A DNA stretch of 64,000 nt from Pseudoxanthomonas sp. Root630 (GTDB taxonomy: Bacteria > Pseudomonadota > Gammaproteobacteria > Xanthomonadales > Xanthomonadaceae). A program made the translations under genes and the position numbers. Positions 39,136 to 49,019 of this stretch are shown piece by piece. A model generated the notes under the pieces. It did not search any database. It was not told the DNA's origin and worked only from the letters and a program-made list of their open reading frames with translations. Each line of letters begins with the position of its first letter. Position 1 is the stretch's first letter. The stretch covers positions 435,270 through 499,269 of the forward strand of contig NZ_LMGY01000001.1 of the NCBI RefSeq assembly GCF_001427585.1. The letters are read 5' to 3'.

Positions 39136-41774
39136 GCGTCCCGGCAGCCGCGAACGGACATGCGACGCGGCTTCCGGACATCGGCCCGGATGTCGGAGAT
39201 GACGCGGCCTGGTCGGCGGCGGCCCGCGCGTCGCTGGCCCACACCGACGCCCGCCTGGACAAGCGCTTCGACCAGGACGACGGCATGGACCGCATCCTGG
39301 CCCTGCGCGCACGCGCGGTCGACCATCTTCTGAAAGATGCGTGGCTTCGCTGCATCCCCGGGCAGGCGCCGATGGCGCTGTTCGCGGTCGGCGGCTACGG
39401 GCGCGGCGAACTGTTCCCGCAATCGGATGTCGACGTGCTGGTGCTGGCCGGCAGCGATGTCCAGCAGGTCCACCACGATGCGGTCGCGCGATTCTTCGCC
39501 ACCCTCTGGGATGCCGGCCTGCCGATCAGCCACAGTGTGCGCTCGGCCGCGGAATGCACCGCCGCCGCTGCTGCGGACCAGACCGTGCTGACCGCGCTGA
39601 TCGAAGAGCGCCTGATCGTCGGCGAGCCCGTCGACGAAGGCTTGCTGATCGATGCGATCGGCCCGGCCCGCGTCTGGCCGCCGCGCGATTTCTTCGTGGC
39701 CAAGCGCGAGGAACTGCGCATCCGCCACGCACGCTTCGGCGACACCTCGGACAATCTCGAACCCAACATCAAGGATGGCCCCGGCGGCCTGCGCGACCTG
39801 CATACGCTGGGCTGGATGGCGCTGCGTACGTTCGGCGTGCGCGACCTGGAGCCGTTGGTGGGCATGGGCCACCTGGGCCAGGACGAAGCCGTGGCCCTGG
39901 CGCGCGAACGCCGTGCGCTGGGGCGCCTGCGGTATGGCCTGCACCGCGTGGCCGGACGGGCGGAAGAACGCCTGCGCTTCGATTACCAGAAGACCCTGGC
40001 CCAGCGGCTGGGCTTCGCCGACGACGCGGAGAACCTCGGCGTCGAAAAGATGATGCAGGGGTTCTACCGCAGCGCCGCCATCGTGCGCCGGATCAGCGAC
40101 CGCCTGCTGCAGCGTTTCGAGGAACAGTTCGACGGCGAAGCGCTGGCCGAACCGCTGGACGCGGACTTCGCGCTTCGTCGTGGCTACCTGGCCGCGCGCG
40201 ATCCGGCGTGGCCGTCCGGCGACGCGACGCAGGTCTTCGCGCTGTTCGCGGCGTGGGCGGCGAACCCGCAGGTGCGCGGGCTGCATTCGCGCACGGCGCG
40301 TGCGCTGGCCGAGGCGCTGCCGAAGCTGCAGTCCTATCCCCAGGCGGGCCGTCTCCAGCGGGATGCCTTCATGGCGCTGCTGCGCGGGCCGCGCGCGGTG
40401 GAGACGCTCACCCGCATGGCGCGACTCGGCGTGCTGGGGCAGTGGATTCCCGCCTTCGCCCGCGTGTCCGGGCGGATGCAGTTCGATCTCTTCCACGTCT
40501 ACACCGTCGACCAGCACACGCTGATGGTGCTGCGGAACATCGCGGCCTTCGCCGCAGGTCGCGCCGATGAGCGCTTCTCGATCGCGCACGAGGTGTGGCC
40601 ACGACTCCGCAAGCCGGAACTGCTGCTGCTGGCCGGCCTGTTCCACGACATCGCCAAGGGCCGCGGCGGCGACCATTCCGAACTCGGTGCGGTCGATGCG
40701 CGCGAGTTCTGCGCTGCGCACGCGCTCAGCGAGTCCGATACCGACCTGGTGGCCTGGCTGGTGGAGCAACACCTGCGCATGTCGGTGACCGCGCAGAAGC
40801 AGGACATCGCCGATCCGGACGTCATCCATGCCTTCGCTGCCCTGGTGAAGGACCGCGAGCGACTGGATTACCTCTATCTGCTGACCTGCGCCGATATCGC
40901 GGGCACCAGCCCGAAGCTCTGGAACGCATGGAAGGACCGGCTGCTCGCGGACCTCTATTTCGCCGCGCGCCGCGTGCTGCGCGAGGGGCTCGAGAATCCG
41001 GTGGCGGTGGATGAGCGCCTGTCGGAGGCGCGCGGCAGCGTGCGCGCGCTGCTGGAGGTGCAGGGCATGACGGCGATGCAGGCCGACACCTTGTTCGCCA
41101 CGATGCCGGAGGAGAGTTTCCTGCGTTTCCGTCCGGAACAACTGGCCTGGCAGGCGCACGCGCTCCGTGGCGCGACGCCGGGCGAGACCCGCGTGCGTGC
41201 GCGCCGGATCGCCGACGACGCCGATGCGATGGAAGTGTTCGTCCACTCGCCGGATCGCGACGGTCTGTTCGCGGCCATCCTCGCCACGCTGGACCGGATG
41301 GGCTTCGCGATCCACCAGGCCCGCGTGCTGGTGGGGCCGCAGGGCGCCATCTTCGATACGTTCGAAGTGTTGCCGGCAGACACCTACGCACCACGCGACC
41401 CGGCCGACATCGAGCGCGGGCTCGGCGAAGCGCTGGCAAGGCCGCTGGACAGCGTGCGCACCTCGCGCCGCGCGGTGCCGCGCCAGCTGAAGCATTTCCG
41501 GTTCGCGCCACGCATCGAGTTCGGCACCACGCCGGATGGCCGCCGCACGGTCCTCGGCCTGGTCGCGCCCGACCGCCCGGGCCTGCTGTCCGACGTGGCC
41601 CAGGTGCTGCGTGGCCAGCGCCTGCGCGTGCACGACGCGCGCATCGCGACCTTCGGCGAGCGCGCCGAGGACGTCTTCCAGATCACCGACGAGCACGACC
41701 AGCCCCTCACCGACACCACCCAGCAGGACGCGCTGCGCGATGCGCTGCGCGCCGGCCTCGATACCCCCACCTGA
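39132..41774 (+). CDS. glnD: [Protein-PII] uridylyltransferase/uridylyl-removing enzyme GlnD
   Basis: An 880-residue bifunctional nitrogen sensor that uridylylates PII when glutamine is low and removes UMP when it is high. The nucleotidyltransferase motif GGYGRGELFPQSDVD is at about residues 87-101 (D99, D101), the HD hydrolase motif GLFHDIAKGRGGDHSE near 505, and two C-terminal ACT domains lie at about 690-765 and 795-880 (RDGLFAAILATLDRMGFAIH; PDRPGLLSDVAQVLRGQRL). Start GTG 39132 overlaps the map stop. The map-glnD-dapD order matches other gammaproteobacteria. Confidence 0.96.
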   Translation: MSVPAAANGHATRLPDIGPDVGDDAAWSAAARASLAHTDARLDKRFDQDDGMDRILALRARAVDHLLKDAWLRCIPGQAPMALFAVGGYGRGELFPQSDVDVLVLAGSDVQQVHHDAVARFFATLWDAGLPISHSVRSAAECTAAAAADQTVLTALIEERLIVGEPVDEGLLIDAIGPARVWPPRDFFVAKREELRIRHARFGDTSDNLEPNIKDGPGGLRDLHTLGWMALRTFGVRDLEPLVGMGHLGQDEAVALARERRALGRLRYGLHRVAGRAEERLRFDYQKTLAQRLGFADDAENLGVEKMMQGFYRSAAIVRRISDRLLQRFEEQFDGEALAEPLDADFALRRGYLAARDPAWPSGDATQVFALFAAWAANPQVRGLHSRTARALAEALPKLQSYPQAGRLQRDAFMALLRGPRAVETLTRMARLGVLGQWIPAFARVSGRMQFDLFHVYTVDQHTLMVLRNIAAFAAGRADERFSIAHEVWPRLRKPELLLLAGLFHDIAKGRGGDHSELGAVDAREFCAAHALSESDTDLVAWLVEQHLRMSVTAQKQDIADPDVIHAFAALVKDRERLDYLYLLTCADIAGTSPKLWNAWKDRLLADLYFAARRVLREGLENPVAVDERLSEARGSVRALLEVQGMTAMQADTLFATMPEESFLRFRPEQLAWQAHALRGATPGETRVRARRIADDADAMEVFVHSPDRDGLFAAILATLDRMGFAIHQARVLVGPQGAIFDTFEVLPADTYAPRDPADIERGLGEALARPLDSVRTSRRAVPRQLKHFRFAPRIEFGTTPDGRRTVLGLVAPDRPGLLSDVAQVLRGQRLRVHDARIATFGERAEDVFQITDEHDQPLTDTTQQDALRDALRAGLDTPT

Positions 41775-41795
41775 GCAGAATCCGGTAGACGTTTG

Positions 41796-42647
41796 ATGAC
41801 CCGCAAAGCCACCAAGACCGAAGAACTGAAGTCCACCATCGAGAGCGCGTTCGAGCGTAGGGCCGAACTCACGCCCGCCGAAATCGAAGGCTCCACCCGT
41901 ACCGCCGTCGAGCTCGCCATCGAAGGCTTGGAAGCCGGCAAGCTGCGCGTCGCCGAGCCGGACGGCAAAGGCGGCTGGAAGGTCAACGAGTGGCTGAAGA
42001 AAGCCGTGCTGCTGTACTTCCGCGTCAACGAGATGGAACTGGTCGAAGCCTACCCCGCGCCGTTCTGGGACAAGGTCGAAGCGCGTTTCGGCGCCTTCGA
42101 CGAGAACGACTTCCGCAAGCTCGGCGTGCGCGTCGTGCCGGGCGCCATTGCCCGTCGCGGCAGCTATTTCGGCAAGGACGTGGTGCTGATGCCGAGCTTC
42201 GTCAACATCGGCGCGCATGTCGGCGAGGGCACGATGGTCGATACGTGGGCGACGGTGGGTTCCTGTGCCCAGATCGGCAAGCATTGCCATCTGTCCGGCG
42301 GCGCCGGCATCGGCGGCGTGCTCGAGCCGTTGCAGGCCAGCCCCACGATCATCGAAGACCATTGCTTCATCGGCGCGCGTTCGGAAGTGGTCGAGGGCGT
42401 GGTCGTCGGCCATCACAGCGTGATCGGCATGGGCGTGTTCATCGGCCAGTCCACCCGCATCTACAACCGCGCGACGAAGGAGATCACCTACGGCTACGTG
42501 CCGCCGGGCAGCGTGGTGGTCTCCGGCTCGCTGCCGGCCGCGGACGGCTCGCACTCGCTGTACTGCGCCGTGATCGTCAAGCAGGTCGACGAGAAGACGC
42601 GCAGCAAGACCAGCGTCAACGAGCTGCTGCGTGGGCTGGCGGACTGA
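41796..42647 (+). CDS. dapD: Tetrahydrodipicolinate N-succinyltransferase
   Basis: A 283-residue left-handed beta-helix enzyme of lysine/diaminopimelate synthesis that succinylates tetrahydrodipicolinate. Signature segments: [57 protein letters not shown] and [21 protein letters not shown] 41796 is preferred over a TTG one codon earlier. It lies 21 bp after glnD and begins the dapD-arsC-dapE operon. Confidence 0.97.
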   Translation: MTRKATKTEELKSTIESAFERRAELTPAEIEGSTRTAVELAIEGLEAGKLRVAEPDGKGGWKVNEWLKKAVLLYFRVNEMELVEAYPAPFWDKVEARFGAFDENDFRKLGVRVVPGAIARRGSYFGKDVVLMPSFVNIGAHVGEGTMVDTWATVGSCAQIGKHCHLSGGAGIGGVLEPLQASPTIIEDHCFIGARSEVVEGVVVGHHSVIGMGVFIGQSTRIYNRATKEITYGYVPPGSVVVSGSLPAADGSHSLYCAVIVKQVDEKTRSKTSVNELLRGLAD

Positions 42648-42650
42648 CCG

Positions 42651-43013
42651 ATGGCGACGACGCTCTACGGCCTGAAGAACTGCGACACCTGCAAGAAGGC
42701 GACGAAATGGCTGGATCGCTTCGGCGTCGCGCATGAATTCATCGACTACCGCGACAACCGGCAGGCGCCCGAGACGCTGAAGGAATGGGCGGACAAGGCG
42801 GGCGGCTGGGACGCGCTGATCAACAAGTCGTCGACGACCTGGCGGCAGCTGCCGGAGAACCGCAAGTCGCCCGGCTCCGATGCGGAATGGAAACTGTTGT
42901 TGAAGGAGTACCCGCAACTGGTCCGCCGTCCGGTGGTCGTCGGCGACGTGGCGGGCTTTTCACAGGGCTTCAGCGACAATGGCTTCAAGAAACTGTTCGG
43001 AGCCGGCGCGTGA
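42651..43013 (+). CDS. ArsC-family reductase (YffB/Spx-like)
   Basis: A 120-residue thioredoxin-fold protein of the ArsC/Spx/MgsR superfamily. The N-terminal CxxC (C11 and C14 in [10 protein letters not shown]) and PLVRRPVV-type segment ([10 protein letters not shown]) match the YffB branch. YffB-type proteins bind glutathione but a physiological substrate is not settled, so arsenate reduction should not be assumed. It sits 3 bp after dapD and overlaps dapE by 4 bp; the same yffB-dapE adjacency occurs in E. coli. Confidence 0.88.
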   Translation: MATTLYGLKNCDTCKKATKWLDRFGVAHEFIDYRDNRQAPETLKEWADKAGGWDALINKSSTTWRQLPENRKSPGSDAEWKLLLKEYPQLVRRPVVVGDVAGFSQGFSDNGFKKLFGAGA

Positions 43014-44152
43014 GCGACGTCGTTGAACTTTCCAGCGAACTGATCCGTCGCCATTCGGTGACGCCGGACGACGCCGGTTGCCAGCAGGCGCTCGCGACGC
43101 GATTGAACCAGTGGGGCTTCCACTGCGAACACCTGCGTTTCGGCGATACCGACAACCTGTGGGCGACCCACGGCAGCGGTGAGCCGGTGCTGGTGTTGCT
43201 CGGCCACACCGACGTGGTGCCGCCGGGTCCGCTGTCCGCCTGGACCAGCGATCCCTTTGTGCCGACCGTGCGCGACGGTGTGCTGTACGGGCGTGGCACG
43301 GCGGACATGAAATGCAGTGTGGCCGCGTGCACGATCGCGCTGGAGCGTTTCGTCGATGCGCACCCGGACCATCCGGGCACGGTCGCGCTGCTCGTCACCT
43401 CGGATGAGGAAGGCGACGCGCACGATGGCGTGAAGAAAGTCGCGGCGCTGTTCCGCGAGCGCGGCCAGCGGATCGACTGGTGCATCACCGGCGAGCCGTC
43501 CTCGAAGGAGGCGCTCGGCGACCTGTTGCGGGTCGGCCGGCGTGGCACGCTGACCGGCACGCTCAGCGTGCATGGCGTGCAGGGTCACGTGGCCTACCCG
43601 CACAAGGCGCTCAATCCGATCCACAAGGCGATGCCTGCGCTGGACGAACTCGCGGCACGGCAATGGGACGAGGGCTACGAGACGTTCCCGCCGACCAGCC
43701 TGCAGATCTCCAACATCCACGCCGGCACCGGCGCCAGCAATGTCATCCCCGGCGAACTGCAGGTGGTGTTCAACCTGCGCTTCAATCCGTCGTGGACGGC
43801 GGAGAGGCTGGAGCAGGAGATCGAGGCGATCTTCCGGCGGCACGGGCTGGAGTACAGCATCAAATGGTTGCGTGGCGGCGAGCCGTTCTACACGCCCGAA
43901 GGCCACCTGCGGGCCACGGCGCGCACGGTGCTCGGCGAGTTCGCGGGTGCCCCACCGGAAGAAAGCACGGCAGGCGGCACCTCGGATGCCCGCTTCATCG
44001 CCCCGCTGGGCGCGGAGTGCATCGAGGTCGGTCCGGTCAACGCCAGCATCCACAAGGTCGATGAGCACGTCCGGATGTCCGACCTGGAAGCGCTGCCGGG
44101 CCTCTACCAGGCGCTGGTGGAGCGGCTGATGCTGACCCGGCCCGCGACCTGA
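43010..44152 (+). CDS. dapE: Succinyl-diaminopimelate desuccinylase
   Basis: A 380-residue di-zinc M20 hydrolase of the lysine pathway that releases succinate from N-succinyl-LL-diaminopimelate. Metal motifs: [28 protein letters not shown], and a C-terminal [13 protein letters not shown] 43010 overlaps the upstream gene's stop (GTGA), which fixes the start at the family N-terminus ([20 protein letters not shown]). It shares the operon with dapD; downstream lies the asnB regulatory region. Confidence 0.96.
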   Translation: MSDVVELSSELIRRHSVTPDDAGCQQALATRLNQWGFHCEHLRFGDTDNLWATHGSGEPVLVLLGHTDVVPPGPLSAWTSDPFVPTVRDGVLYGRGTADMKCSVAACTIALERFVDAHPDHPGTVALLVTSDEEGDAHDGVKKVAALFRERGQRIDWCITGEPSSKEALGDLLRVGRRGTLTGTLSVHGVQGHVAYPHKALNPIHKAMPALDELAARQWDEGYETFPPTSLQISNIHAGTGASNVIPGELQVVFNLRFNPSWTAERLEQEIEAIFRRHGLEYSIKWLRGGEPFYTPEGHLRATARTVLGEFAGAPPEESTAGGTSDARFIAPLGAECIEVGPVNASIHKVDEHVRMSDLEALPGLYQALVERLMLTRPAT

Positions 44153-44190
44153 CGGCGGCAGGCGACACGGTTCCCTTACGGATGAAACAG

Positions 44191-44220
44191 TTGCGCGGCC
44201 CCGCCGGGACCGGTTACGGT
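44191..44220 (+). promoter_or_regulatory. Candidate promoter of the asn leader and asnB
   Basis: -35 TTGCGC (44191-44196), 18-bp spacer, -10 TACGGT (44215-44220). The -10 ends 6 nt before the leader-peptide ATG at 44227, so transcription would begin at or next to the start codon. The boxes match consensus only moderately. Confidence 0.4.
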
Positions 44221-44226
44221 CGCCCC

Positions 44227-44310
44227 ATGCCTTGCCGCACCACCATCGCCAATAACCGCAACAACCTGCGCCCGAACAACGGGACGCGGGCGATGCGGCT
44301 CTGCGACTAG
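44227..44310 (+). CDS. Asn-rich leader peptide of asnB (27 aa)
   Basis: A 27-codon open frame from ATG 44227 to TAG 44308-44310. Six of ten residues from 9 to 18 are Asn, arranged as three tandem pairs (residues 9-10, 12-13, 17-18; IANNRNNLRPNN). It lies 100 bp upstream of asparagine synthetase and is followed by a strong terminator, the layout of classical amino-acid attenuators (trp, his, leu, thr leaders). No Shine-Dalgarno is visible; a leaderless start is possible given the candidate promoter. The peptide is expected to act only by being translated: ribosomes short of charged tRNA-Asn would stall on codons 9-18. Function is inferred from sequence layout. Confidence 0.8.
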   Translation: MPCRTTIANNRNNLRPNNGTRAMRLCD

Positions 44311-44370
44311 GCAAAGAAAGACCTGCCGGATTCCAGAAACCCGCATCGCAAGATGCGGGTTTCTTCGTTT
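44234..44370 (+). promoter_or_regulatory. Asparagine-responsive transcription attenuator of asnB
   Basis: Four mutually exclusive segments are visible. Segment 1, GCCGCA (44234-44239), can pair with segment 2, TGCGGC (44294-44299). Segment 2, GCGATGCGG (44290-44298), is fully complementary over 9 bases to segment 3, CCGCATCGC (44341-44349), forming an antiterminator. Segments 3 and 4 form the terminator, a perfect 12-bp stem (44336-44347 with 44352-44363) with a GCAA tetraloop and a T-rich tail. A ribosome stalled on the Asn codons leaves segment 2 free and favours read-through; one reaching the stop codon covers segment 2 and allows termination. Mechanism inferred by analogy with trp/his attenuation. 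Confidence 0.8.
44336..44370 (+). terminator. Attenuator terminator upstream of asnB
   Basis: A perfect 12-bp stem GAAACCCGCATC/GATGCGGGTTTC, a GCAA loop and a TTCGTTT tail, ending 40 bp before the asnB start. It also lies 184 bp after dapE and could stop read-through from the dap operon. Confidence 0.88.
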
Positions 44371-44409
44371 CAGGCCCCCGATCCCGAACCCCACCAGGAG
44401 CTTCCACCC

Positions 44410-46113
44410 ATGTGTTCCATCTTCGGCATCTTCGGGCTGCAGCCCGGCGACGACATCGCGGCGCTGCGACGGCAGTCGCTCGAACTTTCCCAGAAGCAGC
44501 GCCACCGCGGGCCGGACTGGAGCGGCGTCCATCACGACGACGGCGCGATCCTCGTGCACGAGCGCCTGGCCATCGTCGACCCGGCGGGTGGATCGCAACC
44601 GCTGCGTTCGGCCGATGGCGCGCTGGTGCTGGCGGTCAACGGCGAGATCTACAACCACCGGGAATTGAAGGGCGAGCTGGCGCAGGACTACGCCTTCCAG
44701 ACCGGTTCGGACTGCGAAGTGATCAACGCGCTGTATCGCGAGGACACGCCGGCCTCGTTCCTCAACCGCCTCAACGGCATCTTCGCGTTCGCGCTGTGGG
44801 ACCGCGCGACAGGGCGTGCGCTGATCGCACGCGACCCGATCGGCGTCTGCCCGCTGTACTGGGGCCATGATCGCGAAGGCCGCCTGTGCGTGGCCTCGGA
44901 GATGAAGGCCCTGGCGCCGATCTGCGCCGACGTGGCGCAGTTCCCGCCGGGCCACTACTACGACACCGCCACGCGGGAACTGGTGAAGTACTACGAGAAG
45001 CCCTGGCGCGACTATGCCGATGTCGAAGGCGCGCAGGTGCCGAAGGACGAACTGCGCGAAGCCTTCGAACGTGCCGTGCACCGGCAGCTGATGACCGATG
45101 TGCCGTATGGCGTGCTGCTCTCCGGCGGACTGGATTCGTCGCTGGTCGCGGCGGTCGCCGCGCGCTACGCACGCCACCGCATCGAGGACAACGACACGAC
45201 CGAAGCGTGGTGGCCGCGACTGCATTCTTTCGCCATCGGCCTGGACGGTTCACCGGACCTGGCGGCGGCCGAGGTCGCGGCGAAGGCGCTGGGCACCGTG
45301 CACCACGGTTTCACCTATACCTTCCAGGAGGGCCTGGACGCGATTCCGGAGGTCATCCGCCACATAGAGACCTACGACGTCACCACCATCCGCGCCTCCA
45401 CGCCGATGTACCTGCTGGCGCGGCGGATCAAGGCGATGGGCGTGAAGATGGTGCTGTCGGGCGAAGGCAGCGACGAGATCTTCGGCGGCTATCTGTACTT
45501 CCACAAGGCGCCGAACGCGCGCGAGTTCCACGAAGAACTGGTGCGCAAGCTGGACGCGCTGCACAACTACGACTGCCTGCGCGCCAACAAGTCGATGATG
45601 GCCTGGGGCGTGGAGCCGCGCGTGCCGTTCCTGGACGTCGAATTCCTCGACGTGGCGATGAAGATGGACGCCGCGCACAAGATGATCGACAAGACGAGCC
45701 AGGGTGCGCGGCGCATGGAGAAAGGCGTACTGCGCGAGGCGTTCGACGGCTATCTGCCGGAGTCGATCCTGTGGCGGCAGAAGGAGCAGTTCAGCGATGG
45801 CGTCGGCTATGGCTGGATCGACGGGCTCAAGGCGCATGCCGAAGCGCAGGTCAGCGACCGCGAACTGGCGGCGGCCGACAAGCGTTTCCCGGTGAACCCG
45901 CCGCAGACCAAGGAAGCCTACTTCTACCGCACGCTGTTCGAGCAGCACTACCCGGGCCAGGCCTGCGCCGAGACGGTGCCCGGCGGCAAATCGATCGCGT
46001 GCTCGTCGCCGGCCGCCATCGCCTGGGACGCCAGCTTCGCGAAGATGGCCGATCCGTCCGGTCGCGCCGTCGCGGGCGTGCATGCGTCCGCGCTGCAGGC
46101 GACGACGACATGA
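44410..46113 (+). CDS. asnB: Asparagine synthetase B (glutamine-hydrolysing)
   Basis: A 567-residue enzyme converting aspartate, glutamine and ATP to asparagine. The N-terminal class II amidotransferase uses Cys2 (MCSIFGIFG), with RHRGPDWSG and NGEIYNHRELK as typical substrate segments. The synthetase domain has the PP-loop SGGLDSS at about residues 238-244 and SGEGSDEIFGGY near 350. ATG 44410 has AGGAG at 44396-44400; the frame opens upstream through the terminator hairpin, so earlier starts are rejected. It is preceded by the Asn leader/attenuator and overlaps the next gene by 4 bp. Confidence 0.96.
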   Translation: MCSIFGIFGLQPGDDIAALRRQSLELSQKQRHRGPDWSGVHHDDGAILVHERLAIVDPAGGSQPLRSADGALVLAVNGEIYNHRELKGELAQDYAFQTGSDCEVINALYREDTPASFLNRLNGIFAFALWDRATGRALIARDPIGVCPLYWGHDREGRLCVASEMKALAPICADVAQFPPGHYYDTATRELVKYYEKPWRDYADVEGAQVPKDELREAFERAVHRQLMTDVPYGVLLSGGLDSSLVAAVAARYARHRIEDNDTTEAWWPRLHSFAIGLDGSPDLAAAEVAAKALGTVHHGFTYTFQEGLDAIPEVIRHIETYDVTTIRASTPMYLLARRIKAMGVKMVLSGEGSDEIFGGYLYFHKAPNAREFHEELVRKLDALHNYDCLRANKSMMAWGVEPRVPFLDVEFLDVAMKMDAAHKMIDKTSQGARRMEKGVLREAFDGYLPESILWRQKEQFSDGVGYGWIDGLKAHAEAQVSDRELAAADKRFPVNPPQTKEAYFYRTLFEQHYPGQACAETVPGGKSIACSSPAAIAWDASFAKMADPSGRAVAGVHASALQATTT

Positions 46114-46478
46114 CGCCGTCCGAGGTCGTCCGCGAATGGGTCCGCCGCTTCAATGCGGCGGACGTCGGCGGACTGGCGGCGTTGTACGCGGAGAATGCCG
46201 TCAACCACCAGGTGGTGACCGATCCGCTGCACGGCCGCGAGGCGATCGCGAACCTGTTCCGCACCGAATTCGCGCGCGCGACGATGGTGTGCGAGGTGGA
46301 ACAGATCCTCGAGGACGGCGAGTGGGCCGTCATGGAATGGCGCGATCCGCTCGGATTGCGCGGCTGCGGCTTCTTCCAGGTGCGCGACGGCCGCATCGTG
46401 TTCCAGCGCGGCTACTTCGACCAGCTCAGCTTCTTCCGCCAGCAAGGGCTGGCGGTCCCGGATCACTACCTGGGTTGA
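46110..46478 (+). CDS. NTF2-like/SnoaL-like protein
   Basis: A 122-residue cone-shaped NTF2 fold: EVVREWVRRFNAADVGGLAA, LYAENAVNHQVVTDPLHGRE, GEWAVMEWRDPLGLRGCGFF, VRDGRIVFQRGYFDQLSFFR. Such proteins range from isomerases to scavenging hydrolases, and the substrate cannot be read from sequence. Its ATG overlaps the asnB stop (ATGA), so it is translationally coupled to asnB and should be under the same attenuator, hinting at a link to asparagine or a related metabolite. Its end overlaps the convergent acylase gene by 13 bp. Confidence 0.83.
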   Translation: MTPSEVVREWVRRFNAADVGGLAALYAENAVNHQVVTDPLHGREAIANLFRTEFARATMVCEVEQILEDGEWAVMEWRDPLGLRGCGFFQVRDGRIVFQRGYFDQLSFFRQQGLAVPDHYLG

Positions 46479-48865
46479 GCGTTGGCGGGCCGCAGCGTGA
46501 GCGTGTGGGTCGCTTCGCCCGGCAGGAAGGGCGTCGGCCTGCCATGCACCCAATCGTCATGGCCGGCGCCCCAGAACGGCGACATCGGGTGGCCACTCTG
46601 GCCACCGGGCATGTGGATGATGCCGTCGGCCTCGTGCCCCGGCGACACCACCATGCGTTCGGACGCGCCGAACGCCGGACCCTGCACACGCGGCATGGCG
46701 CCGTCGCCTGCCAGCGGCTCGCCGGGCATGCAGAGCCGCGGTTTCAGCGAGGCGGGCAGGGCGGTCGCCAGCGGATGGCAGATCTTTGCCGTGTTGCGCT
46801 CGCCCCAGCGGCGCTCGGACAGCGGTCCTTGTTCGGCCAGGTCGTCGCGCACTTCCTTCGCTGCGTCTTCCAGCAGGGCGTCCCAGGTCTGGTAGCGGCG
46901 CGACAGCAGGTGGGCCGGGCGCTGTTCGAGCAGCGGCCACACCACGCCTTCCAATTGCGGCAGGTCGGGCATGATGAAGTCGCTGCCCAGCGCGGCCTGC
47001 GCCGGTGCGGTGAGGCCGTCGGCGATGCGCGCATGTACGGCCAGGCGCCACGCGCGCACCAACCGGTAGCTCACCGAATCGATACTCGCGGTGCCATCCC
47101 AGGTCTTGCCGGCGTCGGCAAGGGCCTTCACGGCGGAATCGGCCGGCAGCTTCTTCGCTTCGTCCTGCAACAACGTCCACCAGCGCTCCAGGAACAGGGC
47201 GCGATCATCCAGCTGGATCGCCAGCAGGTCCTTTTCGGTGAAGCGATCCTTTGCCATCAGGCCGTCGCGGATCTGCTTCGCGCGCGCACCCAGTGCATAG
47301 CCGCCATCGCCGACGCGGGCGAGCGCGGCGCCGTCCAGCACGCGGGCGTTGGCGGTCCAGAGGCGATGGTTTTCCGGCGACGTCAGCACCGGCGAGAGCT
47401 GGTAGGAGAGATCCCACGGCTTGCAGGGCGCGGCCGCAGCGTCGGCGGGCGCCGTCGTCGCGACCCCATCGAGGGCGTGCGTGCATGCACCCGCACGCGA
47501 AGGCAGCGGCCCGAGGATGCGCCAGGCGATGCGGCCATTGCGGTCGGCGACGACCAGGTTCTGCGCCGGCGTGGCGGTGCGCTGGGCCACGGCCAGGGCG
47601 GCGGACAGGTCGTCTGCGCGCGCGAGTTCCGACAGGCCGAAGTTCAACGCGCCCGGCTGCTGCGCCACCCAGCGCAGTGCGAGTGCGGGCCGATCGCCTT
47701 TCGCGGGATGGACGATCGGGCCGTGGCGCGTTTCGAGCACCTCGAAGGCTACGTCTTCGCCACCGGCGACCTTGATGGTTTCGGCGTGGCGCTCGACGGC
47801 CTCGCAGCCCTCGGTCGTCTTGCCTTCGCACGGCACCACCGGATACCAGTCGGCCGTGTCCGCATAGCTGTTGGTGAAGCCCCAGGCGACACGGCCGTTG
47901 CTGCCCACGATGATCGCGGGCAGGCCAGGCAGGCTGAAGCCGGACACATCGACCTTGCCGCCCGGTGCGTGCGGGTCGGGATAGCGCAGGCGCACGCGGA
48001 ACCAGATGCCGGGTGCGCGCAGGCCCAGGTGCATGTCGTCGGCGACGATGGCGCGGCCGTCGGCGGTCAGCGCGCCGGCGACCGCCCAGTTGTTGCTGCC
48101 GGGCGTGCCTTTGTCGGCCAGGCGCTGGTGGGAATCCGTCTTCGGCATCGGCAGCGTGCGCAGGTCCACCTGGCCGGCGTCCGGCAGCGTGGCGTTCCCG
48201 CGCGGTTCCCCCAGGAGGGGCGCATCCCATTCGGTGCCATCGTGCGCGAGCAGGTCGTAGAGGCCTTGCGGCACATGCTGGCGGATCTGCCACAGCCCCA
48301 GTTCGCGCACGTTCTGCGCATCCTGCAGGTCGAAGTACATCGCGTAACCGGTCAGCGCGGAATCCAGCACCTCCCAGCGACGCGGTTCCTGTCGCAGCAA
48401 CAGGTAGGACCAGGGACGCGCGCGCAGGCTGCCCAGCCCGGCATTCACGCCGTCGGCATACGCCTGCAGCTGCGGCACGCGGTTGCCCGCGAAGGCGTCC
48501 AGGTGATCCGACACGCGCGCGCGGATGCGGTGCACGCGACGTTCCTTGTCCAGGTCGACGGCGATGGGGCCGAACAGCTCTGACAGCTCGCCCGCCGAGC
48601 TGCGGCGCATCAGGTCCATTTCGAAGTAGCGCTCTTGCGCGTGCACGTAGCCCAGCGCACGGACGGCATCCGTCTCGCTGGCCGCGTCGATGGTCACCAC
48701 CCCCAACGCGTCGCGTTGCACGCTGACGGGCGCCGACAGTCCGACCAGGCCCGACTCGCCGTCCAGCTGAGCCAGGCTGCCGCGCAACATCCACCATGCA
48801 ACCAGCACCACCACGACGATCAAGGCCAACAGCAGCAGCGCGATGCGGCGGGTCCACTTCAGCAT
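46466..48865 (-). CDS. Penicillin acylase family protein
   Basis: A 799-residue Ntn-hydrolase precursor. A single N-terminal membrane segment or uncleaved signal (about residues 8-27) exports it. The alpha part contains [20 protein letters not shown] and [16 protein letters not shown], and the autocleavage site is before Ser257 in [11 protein letters not shown], giving a beta chain of about 543 residues with the nucleophile at its N-terminus. Homologues cleave penicillin G, acyl-homoserine lactones or other N-acyl amides; specificity cannot be assigned. The nearest neighbours (bacterioferritin, NTF2 protein) give no functional clue. Divergent from bfr. Confidence 0.9.
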   Translation of the reverse strand: MLKWTRRIALLLLALIVVVVLVAWWMLRGSLAQLDGESGLVGLSAPVSVQRDALGVVTIDAASETDAVRALGYVHAQERYFEMDLMRRSSAGELSELFGPIAVDLDKERRVHRIRARVSDHLDAFAGNRVPQLQAYADGVNAGLGSLRARPWSYLLLRQEPRRWEVLDSALTGYAMYFDLQDAQNVRELGLWQIRQHVPQGLYDLLAHDGTEWDAPLLGEPRGNATLPDAGQVDLRTLPMPKTDSHQRLADKGTPGSNNWAVAGALTADGRAIVADDMHLGLRAPGIWFRVRLRYPDPHAPGGKVDVSGFSLPGLPAIIVGSNGRVAWGFTNSYADTADWYPVVPCEGKTTEGCEAVERHAETIKVAGGEDVAFEVLETRHGPIVHPAKGDRPALALRWVAQQPGALNFGLSELARADDLSAALAVAQRTATPAQNLVVADRNGRIAWRILGPLPSRAGACTHALDGVATTAPADAAAAPCKPWDLSYQLSPVLTSPENHRLWTANARVLDGAALARVGDGGYALGARAKQIRDGLMAKDRFTEKDLLAIQLDDRALFLERWWTLLQDEAKKLPADSAVKALADAGKTWDGTASIDSVSYRLVRAWRLAVHARIADGLTAPAQAALGSDFIMPDLPQLEGVVWPLLEQRPAHLLSRRYQTWDALLEDAAKEVRDDLAEQGPLSERRWGERNTAKICHPLATALPASLKPRLCMPGEPLAGDGAMPRVQGPAFGASERMVVSPGHEADGIIHMPGGQSGHPMSPFWGAGHDDWVHGRPTPFLPGEATHTLTLRPANAQPR

Positions 48866-49019
48866 TGCAGGTCCTGAGGGTAGGGGCGGGCGGGGCGATT
48901 ATTCCATGGAAGCGGTGACGTTCCATGCCGCGATGCGACGACGAACGCGACTGATTCCGATTCGGTCGCCGGCCGGCGGGATCGGGCATCCTGTGCGCCT
49001 CGCCACAGGAGCCGCCCCC

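Noticed and set aside
38913-42917. A very long open frame on the minus strand across glnD and dapD
   Set aside because: It is antisense to well-identified enzymes. In GC-rich DNA with strong third-position bias, opposite frames stay open for long distances; its translation is Arg/His/Ala-rich with no domain.
42651-43013. Arsenate reductase function for the ArsC-family gene
   Set aside because: The CxxC YffB-type subfamily inside the dap operon, without ars genes nearby, does not support arsenate detoxification.
44353-44409. Extended N-terminus for AsnB
   Set aside because: It lies within the attenuator hairpin, and class II amidotransferases require Cys directly after the initiator Met, which ATG 44410 provides.
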